NCBI GenBank assembly: GCA_963969365.1
Contig: OZ017751.1
Span: 1,860,001 to 1,924,000 of the forward strand
Direction: 5' to 3'
Source of the DNA: Asterochloris sp. CNOR1
Taxonomy: Eukaryota > Chlorophyta > Trebouxiophyceae > Trebouxiales > Trebouxiaceae
Length of the DNA stretch: 64,000 bases
Shown: positions 10,592-21,500 of the stretch, piece by piece
Position numbering within the stretch: the stretch's first letter is position 1
How the letters are laid out: every line of letters starts with the position of its first letter
The notes under the pieces: model-generated
What the model saw: the letters and a program-made list of their open reading frames with translations, nothing else
Told to the model about the DNA's origin: nothing
Database searches by the model: none
Translations under genes and position numbers: made by a program

Positions 10592-13382
10592 TCATTGAGT
10601 TCGCCACTGCCAAACTTTCACAGTGCCATGATGGTCCCCAACAGCGATCATTCTGCCAGGGAGTGCTGCCATGGCTCGGGCATCTTTGATGGCATTTAAG
10701 TGTCCTCGCTCAGCAAAGGAGGGGAGCTCCCACAGGCGCACACGGCCTTCAGACAGGTGGGATGCCATGAGGACTGTGGCATTGTTAGGGTCTGCTGTTG
10801 CCATCATCTTCAGAATCCCATTTCGCTCCTGCAAGCAGGCACCTGTCAAGTGGCTGGTACAGGGGCTTGCAGGCTGAGCCGCCCTTGCAGCAGGCGGCTG
10901 TGGGGGGGCTGGCTGCAGACAGCACATGGCCTTGCCTGATGGGACCCTGGGTCTTTCTGTGGGTGGACAAAGGCAGGGGCAGTCTCGAGCACAGCACCAG
11001 GGGCAGGGTTCTCGGCAATGGGCCAGATCTTGATTTCGCCTTCCAGCCCACAGGTGACTACATGCCCCTGCAGGTCGTGGGTGCACTGAGCTTGACTGAA
11101 GCCGCGCAGGTGGAAGTTTGAGAGCCATCAAGGAGAACTAAGACAGAAAGCTCCCTGACCTGGTACTCCACCAAGCTCATGATCACTTGATCATGGGCCT
11201 TGCTTACGGTCTGCGTGCATGTACCCGACTGCATGTCCCACACCTGCAGCACAGTGAGAGAATGGATGCACCGCCTGCTTAACATTCAGAGGCGCTGCAT
11301 TTAGATTCTGGGTGCCGGTGCACTCCTCCCGGCAGCAAGCCCACCTTGATGTTGCCAGCAAAATCAGCAGAGAACAGGAAGCCGTTGGCACAGAGTATCT
11401 GGTTGACAGGATCGATGTGCCCGCCCTTTTGGTCAGTCAGGTGAGCCTGCAGGCGGAGAGGCTGCGCTTTTGTAGCAGCAAGTCACTGCTTGTAGTACGC
11501 AGCATCCTTGCAGGAGCAGCACCACATCCTGCATGAGACAAAGACATGCAAACAGGGACTGTGGCTGCATTGCAGTTGCAGGGTGCGGCACCATCAGCAG
11601 GAGGGTCACAGGACACATGCAGCACACCAGAGGGCTGCACATCATCCACGAGCATGGTGCTCACCACTGGAGAGAAGCCCTTGGTCTCTGCATTCAAGGC
11701 CCAGACCTTGATGGAGCAGTCCTGGCACCCCGCAAAGAGGAAGTTACCGGCTGCTGCCAGGGCCAGGATGGTGCCCTGCAGGGGGGCCACAATCTGAGCA
11801 CCTGCCGACTGCCCTGATCATGATAGCAGGGTGCAGGTGCACCTGGCTCCTGACACAGCAACATGCTGGCGCCTCCATGCTGCAGATGATGCGGATGCAG
11901 CGCAGCATGGGAAGTTCCAGCGCATGAGCTGACACGGTGCGGTGAGGCTGCAGCAGGGTGACGCTGCGGGAGGAGGCACGCTGCCCAAGAAGCCGTTGCC
12001 CAGCAGCTCACCTGGAGCGCCCCGAGGCTGCTGTCTTGTCCCGTCTGAATGTCCCACACGCGTATGCTGGCAGGGACCTGGGCTTTGGACGAGGTGGAGC
12101 TGGCAGGCAGTGACAGGCCCGCGATCAGGAAGGGGCCCTCCAGGATCATACAGTCGATGCGGGCGCCAGCCTGTATCGTTTTGGAGGCCTGAAGCAGGGG
12201 AACTTGGAGCTCAGCAGACACGCCGTCAGTCCATTGCAGGCTTCACTCCAGCACGCGATGGCAGCCCCTGATGGCATGTCAAGCATGGCGGGGGTCCCCC
12301 GGGGGGCCCCCGGGGGGGGGGGGGGGGGGGGACGCAATGGAGTGCCGGAGACCAGGGTGCAGGGCCAGCCTGATGCATGGCCACCCACTAGCGTCAGACC
12401 AATGCGCACCTGCCCCGACTCCAGATCCCAGACTCTGATGGTGCCATCATACGAGCCGCTGTAGATCTGCAGCAGTGGTGCAGAGAGGCTGAGCCTGAGG
12501 CAGCATGCACATGTACATGACTGCCAGCACTTCACATAGCAGCCAGAGCGCAAGGGGCCAGCAGAGCCAGCTCTGCAGCACAGCTGGGTACTGCTGGGAT
12601 GCAATGAATGCCATGCTGTGCTGTGCCGTGGAGTGGCCGCCCACCTCGCCCGACGCAGGGTTGATGACAACAGCTGTGATCTGGGAGGTGTGGCCCTTGA
12701 GTGTCTTGATGTACTTGATGTCATCTGGATCATCAAAGCCACGACCCCGACCCCTGCCCCTGCCACGGTACCCCTGGCCTGCATGCAGGCACGGCAGCAA
12801 TGAACATGTGTGCCAGTGCTGTGTGCACCTTCTTCAGCTCCTGGGGCCTGGTCCAGCACCGCATGTGCAGAGCTGCCCAAAAGCAGCCCACATTTTGTGA
12901 GCGGTGTGCCAGCAGTGCTGGCCTGCACTGAGCATCCCCTTGAAGCCTGCCATGAAGCTGCCCAGGCCGGAGCACCCTCCGCCCAGATGTCAAGGCGTCC
13001 CCAGGCGCCACAGCAGGCAGCCAGTCCAGTGGCCTGGTGGTGGCCAGTATTGGGCATGACATTATAGCAACTCGGTGGGTGCCTGGGTCCACAAGTCCAG
13101 ACCTTGCCTCGGCATGCCAGCACGCATCAAATGCAGCCCCTGGTGTGCAGCAGCTGCTGCTTGCGGCACAAGCTGGACAATTGCCTCACCCCCCCAGCCC
13201 CCTCGTGGCGGCCTGCCACCAGAGCCTCTGCCCCGGTAGTTGTTGCCCCCATAGCTCCCATAGCCTCCTCGCTGGCTGCCTCCTTGGTTGAAGCCGCCCT
13301 GGCCGAAGCCACCTTGATTGAAGCCCCTGCTGCCTCTGAAGGAGTTTCTCCCACTGCCATCCCCCATGTCCATTGCTGCCAT
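10592..13382 (-). CDS. WD40-repeat protein of the plant ZFWD type, with an RGG-rich N-terminus
   Basis: Nine exons, read right to left: about 13382-13190, 12781-12650, 12468-12409, 12208-12012, 11790-11643, 11448-11343, 11244-11163, 11120-10935 and 10828-10592 (stop TGA). Exons 1 and 2 encode Gly/Gln/Arg-rich sequence (GGFNQGG, NYRGRGSGGRPPRGG, GYRGRGRGRGRG), typical of RNA-binding RGG regions. A seven-blade-like WD40 series follows: TLKGHTSQITAVVINPASG, YSGSYDGTIRVWDLESGQ, ASIRVWDIQTGQDSSLG, LFAGCQDCSIKVWALN, LFSADFAGNIKVWDMQSGTC, VVTCGLEGEIKIW, ASHLSEGRVRLWELP and GDHHGTVKVWQW. Order and wording match plant CCCH zinc-finger/WD40 proteins (ZFWD). The CCCH finger that normally precedes the repeats is not visible, because exons 1 and 2 join directly in phase. 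A role in RNA metabolism is an inference from the RGG region. The start is the first ATG (13382-13380) of the RGG frame. Confidence 0.75.
12312..12331. repeat. Run of 20 G (poly-C on the gene strand) inside a WD40-gene intron
   Basis: Twenty consecutive G residues are preceded by shorter G and C runs from about 12293 (GGGGG, CCCCC, GGGGGG, CCCCC). It lies in the intron between the WD40 exons at 12409-12468 and 12012-12208. It may form a G-quadruplex or hairpin, or its length may be an assembly artefact. It is not coding. Confidence 0.8.
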
Positions 13383-15943
13383 GCACGGCAACCAGCTCCA
13401 CAGGCAGCAGGCCCAAGGCCTGCCTCAAGAGTCAACCACCAGGACTGAAGACTGGGGGTTGGCCTGGCACTGCCTTCAGATGCCCCAGGCTAGCTGGGCA
13501 ACTGCCGAATGTTTTTGTCAAGATGCTGAATGCCCTAGCGGGTCCAATGAAAGGCACACAGGGGCGCAGATCAGAGTGAGATTGGCTGAAGCTGTGCAGT
13601 TTCTGTATCTGTGGGCTGTGTCAGATGGGCTTGCACCCTAGCTTGAATGCATCGCCATCTTAGCTGACATTGGGTTGCGCCAATCTGAAACAGCAGAAGA
13701 GCTGCTTGTGCTGAGTGAAGCTGGTCAGGCAGCTGGATGCCACGAGAAGGGGCCCTCTGTGCCAAAGGCACCTCCTTGTTACACCCTCTCAGCCACCAGA
13801 TTCGACTTCCAGCTGGGCCCACCTTGATATGCTGCCGACAGGCTGTTGGCCTGAGGCCAGGGTCTGCCCCGCTGTGGCCATTTCTTCAGCTGGCATGGAG
13901 CATCGAGTTGTCTGAGGCATACGCTGAAGCTCGGCCGTGGCTGTGCACAGCCAGCCACCACCCAGGACAGTCGGGTCCATGTAGCTGTACCTGCTGTTGA
14001 GGGCCCACACCCGCATGCAGACGATACTGCCCCACCCACTTGGACAATGAAGAAGGCCCCTTGTGCTTGGAGGGTATTTGATGCATTTGGATATGCACAG
14101 CCTCAAGAGCAAGGGGCGGCAGTGGCAGTGAGCGCTGCTGGGGCCAGATGCAGCGCATGCGTGCTGTTTCTTGTTGTTTTCCCTGACTCAGGGAGCGCCG
14201 CATCCAAGGCAGCTTCGATAACCGCAGGCACTGCACAGGGCTCATGCAGACATGCATTGCAGACTCATTTGAAAAGATATTCTTCTCAAAGGCTGGCACG
14301 ACGTTAATGATTCTGAATCAGCCCCATGATTCTGTAGGTTCAACTCAGGACAAGCAATTGATACATTTCACCTGTGTGACGATCAAATGTGCCAGGACCA
14401 TAGGTTCTCATGGCGCTCTAGCTTCATCTTCAGGAACCACACTTTGCATAAGCAGCACTTGTAGAGCTCTTGTTCAGTCTCGATCTAGCACTGGGTGCAC
14501 ATACTTGCAGCTTGGTAAACATGTTGATTGATCCTCTCAATGGGTTGCTGGCTACTCCAACACAGTCCAGCAGCTGGGTGTGGGAATGATGGCAGCAATG
14601 CAAATAGCTCGAGTCAGCCAGACCAGGCGTCAGCATTGTCAGTGGCAACAGTCCAAGAGCTGACCCTTGCCTATCATCCAATGCAGGCTGCAAAGCTGCC
14701 TGGAAGTTGTCAGCTATTGTAAGCCAGTGGCGGGGCGCCTGGCAAGCAGGGCATGCTTCTTGTGACAGCGTCAGGGCAGCACCAACATCTGCAGGTCCCA
14801 CAGTTGTTGTCGGATGCACCTCAATGCCTGCCCCCAAGTACCGCCAGCTGCATCAGCTGTCCATCCTGGACAGTTGGCCGAATGGTGGGACCACATATCG
14901 GTTGCTGCAAACAACATGCTGGACAGGATTGCCGACTGAAAAGTAATCTGGCAGACCAGTCTTGAGGCAGCACAAAGGCAGCTGCACATCATGTATTAGC
15001 ACCACCTGGCTCACCCATGGACAGCAACCCTTTTGGTGCAATGCAGCCTTTGGCAGGGGTGACATGCTGGTAGGTTCAGATGCTGAAGCATGTCAGCAGC
15101 CTTAGGGGAGCTCTCCCCTGGATCTGCAAGACACCGCCCGTGAGGCATTCAAGATGTCACTGCCAGCCCCTTTCCCGGAGTTTGGGCTGGCATTCAACAT
15201 TTGCTGCAGCAAAGGGCTGAGTTCCAGGTAAAGAAAATGAGAGGGAACCCTTCAGACATGGGAGCATGAAACTCAAGCTGGTCAGTGCACCTGACATTCA
15301 ACGCCAGACATATGTACTACAGCAAGGCAACACAATGCCTACCAAAACAGCATGGCAAGGCAAGCCCTCATCTCATCAGCAGCCCATGATCTCCTCATCA
15401 TCGATTTTAATTTATGGATAGGGCAAGCTGGCTAAATCCATTTGTCATAGCCTGCTGGCTCAATACCTGCCCAGTAGCTGCTGACCATCTTTCGAAGAAA
15501 GCAAGTACAGCATTGCCCCAAACTTTTCGTCCAACTTGACTCTTCTTTTACAACCTTTCCGAAACCCCTACACACTGTAAGCCTGTCTTCATGTGCTGCA
15601 TGAGCATGCACACTTAGTTGTGCAGCAAGGGGACGAGATTGGCAGTCCTAGGTGCCCTGCATGGCGGACCACAAGTTGCAATGTGCTGCAGGTTTGTTCT
15701 ATGGAAGTTGGTCCCAAAGGAGCCAGGATCCCTATTGCTGGGCAGCATGGGCCTGAAGGCAGTGCAGGTGGGTGTTTCCCAGCAGTCTTGCAGCTCTCAG
15801 CAGGTCTGAGAAAGCAGCTCTATTGCCTCCAAACATGTGCAAGGAAGGCCATGCAGCAGCTGCCCCTGCAGCTGGCCTGAGGGCTAGGCATAATCGGCAC
15901 ACGTTGCGGCGTCATTCGCACAGCTTGCCCTCTCACAACGCAG
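13383..15943. other. About 2.5 kb with no supported gene, between divergent genes
   Basis: The open frames are short, lack family resemblance and do not link through phased splice sites. Local base composition drops in GC around 15380-15560. A minus-strand frame near 14000 contains RVWALNSRYSYMD, which resembles a WD40 strand, but it has no neighbouring blades. The stretch should hold the promoters of the WD40 gene (leftward) and the glycine-rich gene (rightward). Confidence 0.4.
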
Positions 15944-18097
15944 ATGCTTGCCCCTGCTGCTGCAGCTGTCGGCCCCAGCATCGACTCCAACGCTGCCACT
16001 GCCATGGCTGGTGGTCCCAACCTCGGCGGCGCTCAAGCAGGCCCTGCCAGCAGCGTAGGCCAGCCCCAGCTTGGCAGCAATGCAGGCAGCATGGCATCTG
16101 GCCCCAACCAGGGCAACAATGGCGGCGCGGCTGCCGGCCAGCCAGGCACCAACATGGGCGCTGGTGGGGCTGGCATGGGCTCTGGAGACAGCTCCCACCG
16201 CCAGATGGGTGGCATGGACAGCCAAAGCGGCATGGGGAACAACACCGGCAGCCAAAGCATTGACACAGGTGAGCTCTGTTCACCCTGTCCACCTCTGAGT
16301 TCCAGTGCTCCTGATGCAGGCCTCTCAGCAAGCGGCCAGTGCATCGCTTCCCAGCCAGAAGCAGCCCGCCTTGAGTTCAGTGCTGGCTCTGACCCTGACC
16401 ATGGGCCTGCAGGGTCCCAGAGCAGAGGCAGCCACCAGGAGACCCCAGGAACAGGCGGCCACAGTCAGGCCGTCGACAGCTCCAGACGCGAGCCCTCAGA
16501 CAGGTCCCATGGCTCCGACGGAGGCATGGTGAGGGCCACCGAAGCGCCCACTGGTGAGCCCTGGCCATGCCCACAGGGTATCAAGCCTGCCTCATTCTCA
16601 GCGATTGGCACTGGAGGCCCCAGCTGCAGCCTGGATCGCCATGTGCTTCAGAGCAACAGAGTTCAGCTTGTCATGCGGTCACTGGCACCCGTGCCAGCTT
16701 GTCATGCTGAGGCTTGATTGGGCTGCTTGTGCAGCATGTTGAGTCCTTAAGACGATGAAGGCTATATTGGGCCTGTCCTGGTTGAAGATCCATGTTACTC
16801 CTGCAGGCGGCAACCAGAGTGGGGACAACGAGGGCATTGGCTCCAAGATTGGCAAGGCCCTGGGCTTTGGCGGGGGCTCCAGCACCCATGACAGCGCAGA
16901 CGGCGCTGGCACTGGAGGCGGCGGCCAGGGAGGCACGTCCTCTGGCAGCGGCAGTGCTGGTGTTGGTTTCGGCCGCAACACAGGCGCCCAGGGCAGTGAC
17001 CACATGCCTGGTGACCAGCAGCTGGGTGGCGGACCTGCAGGCATGGGCAATACTGGCAGCGATGTGAACAATGCTGGTGGGTGCAGCCCTTGCCACCCAC
17101 GCTGCACAGTTGGCCTGCTGTGACGAGCCACATTCTGAAGTGGTCTGCCTGCCTCCATCCTATCTACTTTGCACAGCATGCATCTTGTCTGACCTTGTTC
17201 TGGTCTGTTGCAGGCACTGGCGACGGGAACATGAGCATGACGCCTGGCAACACTGCCACCAGGAGCCAGACTGCAGGCATGGGCAACTCTGGTAGCGGTG
17301 CGAACGATGCTGGTGAGTGCAGCCCTTGCCATCCAAGCTGCGCTTGTCTGCTCTTATCGATTTGGCTCAGGCTGCACTGGTTATTATGGCAGTTGCTGCA
17401 AAGTTAGCCTGCTGTTACGAGCCCAGAGTCTGAAAGCTCCTGCCAGAATCGAGCAGGCCAAGTGTCCAGTAAGCGCGTCAGCCTGCACCTTCTCTGACCT
17501 GCTTCTGGCCTCTTGCAGGCACTGGCGATGGCAACATGAGCATGACGCCTGGCAACACTGCCACCAGGAGCCAGACTGATGCTCCAGCACCAGGCAATGC
17601 TTCAAGGGACCTGGCTGCCTCTGGGGTTGACCACAGCGGCCGCACAGGGATGGGCACTCGCCCAGGCGGTGCTGCCAATCCGGCAGAGGGGGGTAATGCT
17701 GGCCAGGTGCAAGCGGGGAGGCAGGGTGAGCACCTTGGCCTTGCCACACACTGCCAGAGGTGCAGCAAGTCCCAGCCCTCTGGAGCACAACCATAAATAA
17801 GAGCCAGTGTCCTGTCTCTGTGATGCAGGTGCTGTGGGGCCACAGGCTGGCGGCAACTTTGTCAATGAGATGCAGAGGGGCCTGGCCTCTGGCTCAGGAC
17901 AGGTGCAGTCCCAGTCATCAGATGCACTGCACTTCCAAATCGCTTCGCCCTGCTCAGCTCATGGCCCCCAAGGTGACAGCAGCAGGGCAACGTTTTGCTC
18001 ACCCAGACTGGCTGTTTTGGTGCAGGGTGTGACGGGCAGCTATGAGACCCACCGCCACAAGGATACCCTCGATGAGAAGGGCACCTTCTCCAGCTGA
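15944..18097 (+). CDS. Gly/Asn/Ser/Thr-rich repeat protein, unrecognised
   Basis: Exons at about 15944-16268, 16413-16553, 16807-17072, 17216-17312, 17517-17724, 17829-17970 and 18028-18097 are read in one frame, with GTGAG/GTGGG donors and TGCAG acceptors. The product is low in hydrophobic and aromatic residues and full of short motifs (AGGPNLGG, MGSGDSSHRQMGGM, NTGSQS). One block, GTGDGNMSMTPGNTATRSQT, occurs twice through exon duplication. The last exon is different and charged: VTGSYETHRHKDTLDEKG, then TFSS and a stop. Composition suggests an intrinsically disordered, very hydrophilic protein such as a hydrophilin or LEA-like stress protein, but no diagnostic LEA motif is seen, so I leave the function open. 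No signal peptide is apparent. The proposed ATG at 15944 may not be the true start, since a short upstream coding exon cannot be excluded. Confidence 0.5.
17054..17580 (+). repeat. Tandem duplication of one exon plus its upstream intron
   Basis: The exon starting near 17216 and the one near 17517 begin with about 63 bases that differ at only a few positions (GACGGGAAC versus GATGGCAAC). The introns before them also match: both start GGTGRGTGCAGCCCTTGCCA, share GCTGCACAGTTGGCCTGCTG-like and ACGAGCC segments, and end CTCTGACC...TTGCAG. The unit is about 230-300 bases and includes both splice sites, so the extra exon stayed in frame. Confidence 0.75.
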
Positions 18098-18590
18098 TCT
18101 GATTCCAACATGCAAATTTGCCAGAACTTGAGAGATCATTCATAGCGCCCATCTTTGAACTGTCGACTTGCACTGCACAAAGGTACATCATGGCTTTGAC
18201 TTGCCGTGAGCGCAGTAGCTTGCCAAGCTGTGACAACAACTCGCCTGAGCGCAAGGAGCACACTGAGTACCTGAACTGCTGAGTATCACTGCCACTCACT
18301 GGTCTGTGACGTGAAACTGAAGAGAGACAGTTGCTTGCTCCCTGCTTCAATTCTTTCGCTTGCACCGCTTACTTTGCTGTTGGTTGATGTGCTGCACTGT
18401 TGCTGAAGCACGCAAGCTTGACGTCACAGCTTGAGCAGGGACAACCTCATGACTTCTTCTGTGATGCATGTGTTTCAGGGCAGATATCAAACCCATGGGC
18501 CAGACACTGTCAGTTCTTCCAATGCTACTGGCAAAATCAAATGGGCAGAAAGTGAAAAGTCTAGCTATGAAGGTCGCTGAGCACAGCACA
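18098..18590. other. Convergent intergenic stretch, no gene seen
   Basis: This lies between the stop of the glycine-rich gene (18097) and the stop of the P4-ATPase gene (18591). I found no exon-like sequence and no clear TGTAA signal. It presumably holds both 3' UTRs. Confidence 0.4.
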
Positions 18591-21500
18591 CTAGGTGCGC
18601 GGCTGCATCTCAAGCTCTGGAGGTGTCCAGCCGGCAGACCTAGTATCTGGAGCAGACGTTGGTGCTTGCGGGGTGTTGCCCTTGCCTCTCTTTGCCCCAT
18701 TGTACCCACTCAGCGGCGGCTTGCCTGCGCCAGGGGCGGGCTGGACTGATCCATTCAGGATCGGCCCCTCTGCATCTGCCAGAGAGCCCATGCTGCTGCT
18801 GACATGAACTCCATTCAGGAGTCCACTGGACTCCAGCTTTTTGGGGTCCTCAGGGTCTGTCTCAGGTGGCGTGGCCACCCCTGCAATGCCTATGTCGTGC
18901 AGGCGGCGCTGCGTCTGCCACCCCATGCCCTCAAAGGTGCCCTGGCGGGACTCGATCTCCTGAAGTATCATATTGTCCTGCACCAAACACAAGGCAAGCC
19001 CTCGAAATGGGAGCCACTTTGTGCGGCACAATGCATTCATGGGTTGTGCGGAGGCTGACATTTCAGCATGTGTCCAGCAGCCAAATGCACACTGCATGCA
19101 AGGTGCACACAGGACACTCCCAAGAGCCAACAAGCTCCATGGGCAGAGCAGTGCATGCAACAGTGAATGCAAGGTCATCAAGTGCTGCACATGTGCCGTG
19201 TGTCTTCACCTGACTGCAGCGAACGAGTGTGCAGCAGTGGCAGAGAGAAATAGTCACGGAGGGAGTTGGTGCCAAGCTGCCCCTGCTGGACAGCCTGCAG
19301 GCTGCACGTGGTGACCCCTTGCCCTTGATCCATAGCAACTGCACCTGCTCGGCAGCCCACCTGGGCAGCAGCCACATCAATGCCTGCTCCAAGCAGTGGT
19401 GCCCCAAGCAAAGATCGGGCATTGCTCCGCAGGCTGCAGCCAGCGACAGCTTCATTCACAAGCCCCATTAATTGCGTCTTCTGGGCAGCCCACCTGAGGG
19501 TTGAAAAGCCAGACCACAGCCCGTTCCAGGTAGCGGTGCCCAAAGCAGCAGATGTAGACGACGATGAGGCAGAACCAGAAGGTGGGCGCCTTGAACACTG
19601 TCTGTGCCACTCCATACTGCCCTGGGTCATAGTAATTTATGCCACGCTCAATGGCTGGGAAGACCACCTCGAAGGGGTATACGATGAAGTAGGACAGCCC
19701 CAGAAAGATGGCAAACAGCCACGTCCAGTAGCGAGCCACCAGGGCCACCTGCAGGCAGGCACTTCAGGTGAGCAGTGGTAGCCACAAGAAAGTGAACCAG
19801 CAGGCTGCCACGCAAGGGCTCTGTCTAGGTCCTGAGACTGCTGACAGGGTCACCTACAGGCAGACCCCTGGCTGAAAGACAGTGTCCACAGCTGCAAGCT
19901 CTTGCTGCTGCGCATATGCTTGTTGCAGCTTTGAGGGAGTTGCAGTCCTGGAGATTACGCCCAGGTAAGGGCTGTCGTAGGTGAGCGTGCACACTACAAC
20001 CCCTGGACAGCAGCTACCCCACCTCCAAACTGACTGCGCCCAGCAGCGCAATGAACACCGTCTTGCCCACAGAGTACACGTCCGTGATGCTGTTGTGGTC
20101 GCTGGCGGTGATAGAGTAGTAGGGGATGAAGAACGCAAGTGCTGCATCCACAGCCGCCATGAGAACCCCCGACTTCCAGAACACACGCGTGTTCAAGCTA
20201 CCCTGCTTGTTGTAAACCTGCGCAGCCAAGCACGATCTTGAGTGCAAGCGACTTTGAAGAGACAGGAAGGTGACCAGGCAGCAGCATGGGCAGTGCAGCT
20301 CGCAGCAGTGCTCAGAACCCAGGCGGCAACAAGCAGACCAAAGCGACAGGCATCTGGCATGTTCCAGGAGAGAACAACAACATTGCAAAGGACACGTTGA
20401 GGAGCAAGCTGGACAGCAGCACCTTGACGCAGCCAGGCAGCCTTACCTTGTTGCAGTTGGAGGGGCAGGCAGGCCTGGAGCCAATGCATCCAGCACGCTG
20501 CAGCACAGGCGCAGCTGTGGCGGGCTGCCGTGCACCCTGGGACCACCCACCTGGGGGTAGCGCATGAGGGTGCTGAAGTGGCGCACGGGCCGGTCCAGCA
20601 CCGCGTACAGCAGAATGGGCAGGGAGGTGAAGACCACGTTGTAGGCAGCGGCTGAAATGCCGTCCACCAGGGCCTGCCCGCTGAAGCCATTGTAGAACTG
20701 GAAGTAGAATAGCAGGAAGGCAAAGGCCACATTCTTGTAGAAGGAATATTTGACCAAGCGGGCCAGCCTGCAAGAGAGTGTGCAGTGTGTCTACCGTTTG
20801 AGGGTATGCATGCTTCTGCATTCTGTGCAGAGCTGAGCCAAGGGCGGTGCAGGGCGTTTGTGCGACATGGTGAGTGTTGCGCAGGAAGTGCATGCCCAGG
20901 CAAGCCAGCCTGCAGCTGCATAGCTCAGCACAAGCAGCTGAGTGCTAGGCATGCAGCTTGTGGGCTCAGAGCGGCCTGAGTCTTGTGTCTCAGCATGTGG
21001 GCAGTGTGCTGTGCAGACCAGGGGGACTGGGCGCAAGCTGGGAAAGTGCGGGCTAGGCTGCCAGGGTTGCAGCATTGGGGCTGGGGCAGCGCAAAGCGGG
21101 GCACCCTGTCAGTGCTGGGCTTGCAGGTTGTTCCAGGGCGCATGCGACTGTGCGTCACTGGCAAAGCTGGCGTCCAGACACCTGCACTCTTGCAGGCTCA
21201 AAGTCTGAGCAGTTGGCACACTGCACCCACCTGTAGGATGACAAGTTTCCATGCACCAGCAGAAGCCGAACCAGGAAGCGGAACTGGGAGACGGCATAGT
21301 CAGAATTGTTGACAGCCTGCGGGATGGGTGCTCTGTCAAAGCTTCAGGACAGCAGTGCAGCACCTCCGTTAGATGTAGCACTCCACAGCAACGACCTGGC
21401 TGCAAAGTATGAGGAGCTTGCTTGAACAGCACAATATGTTGCTCTTCAGGGCCAGGGCCAACTTGCAATGGCACCATGGCAGCCAGACATGTGTGGGCAG

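Noticed and set aside
12146-13123. 325-residue open frame on the minus strand across the WD40 gene
   Set aside because: It runs through clear introns in a different frame from most WD40 exons and is rich in Cys and Trp as random GC-rich frames are. Only a short part coincides with a real exon.
13789-14112. Possible extra WD40 exon (RVWALNSRYSYMD) upstream of the WD40 gene
   Set aside because: No adjacent blades, no phased splice partners and no link to the WD40 start at 13382.
14430-14837. Minus-strand frame with a Cys-Pro-x-Cys stretch (EACPACQAPRH)
   Set aside because: A single Cys pair in a region without phased exons; no family match.
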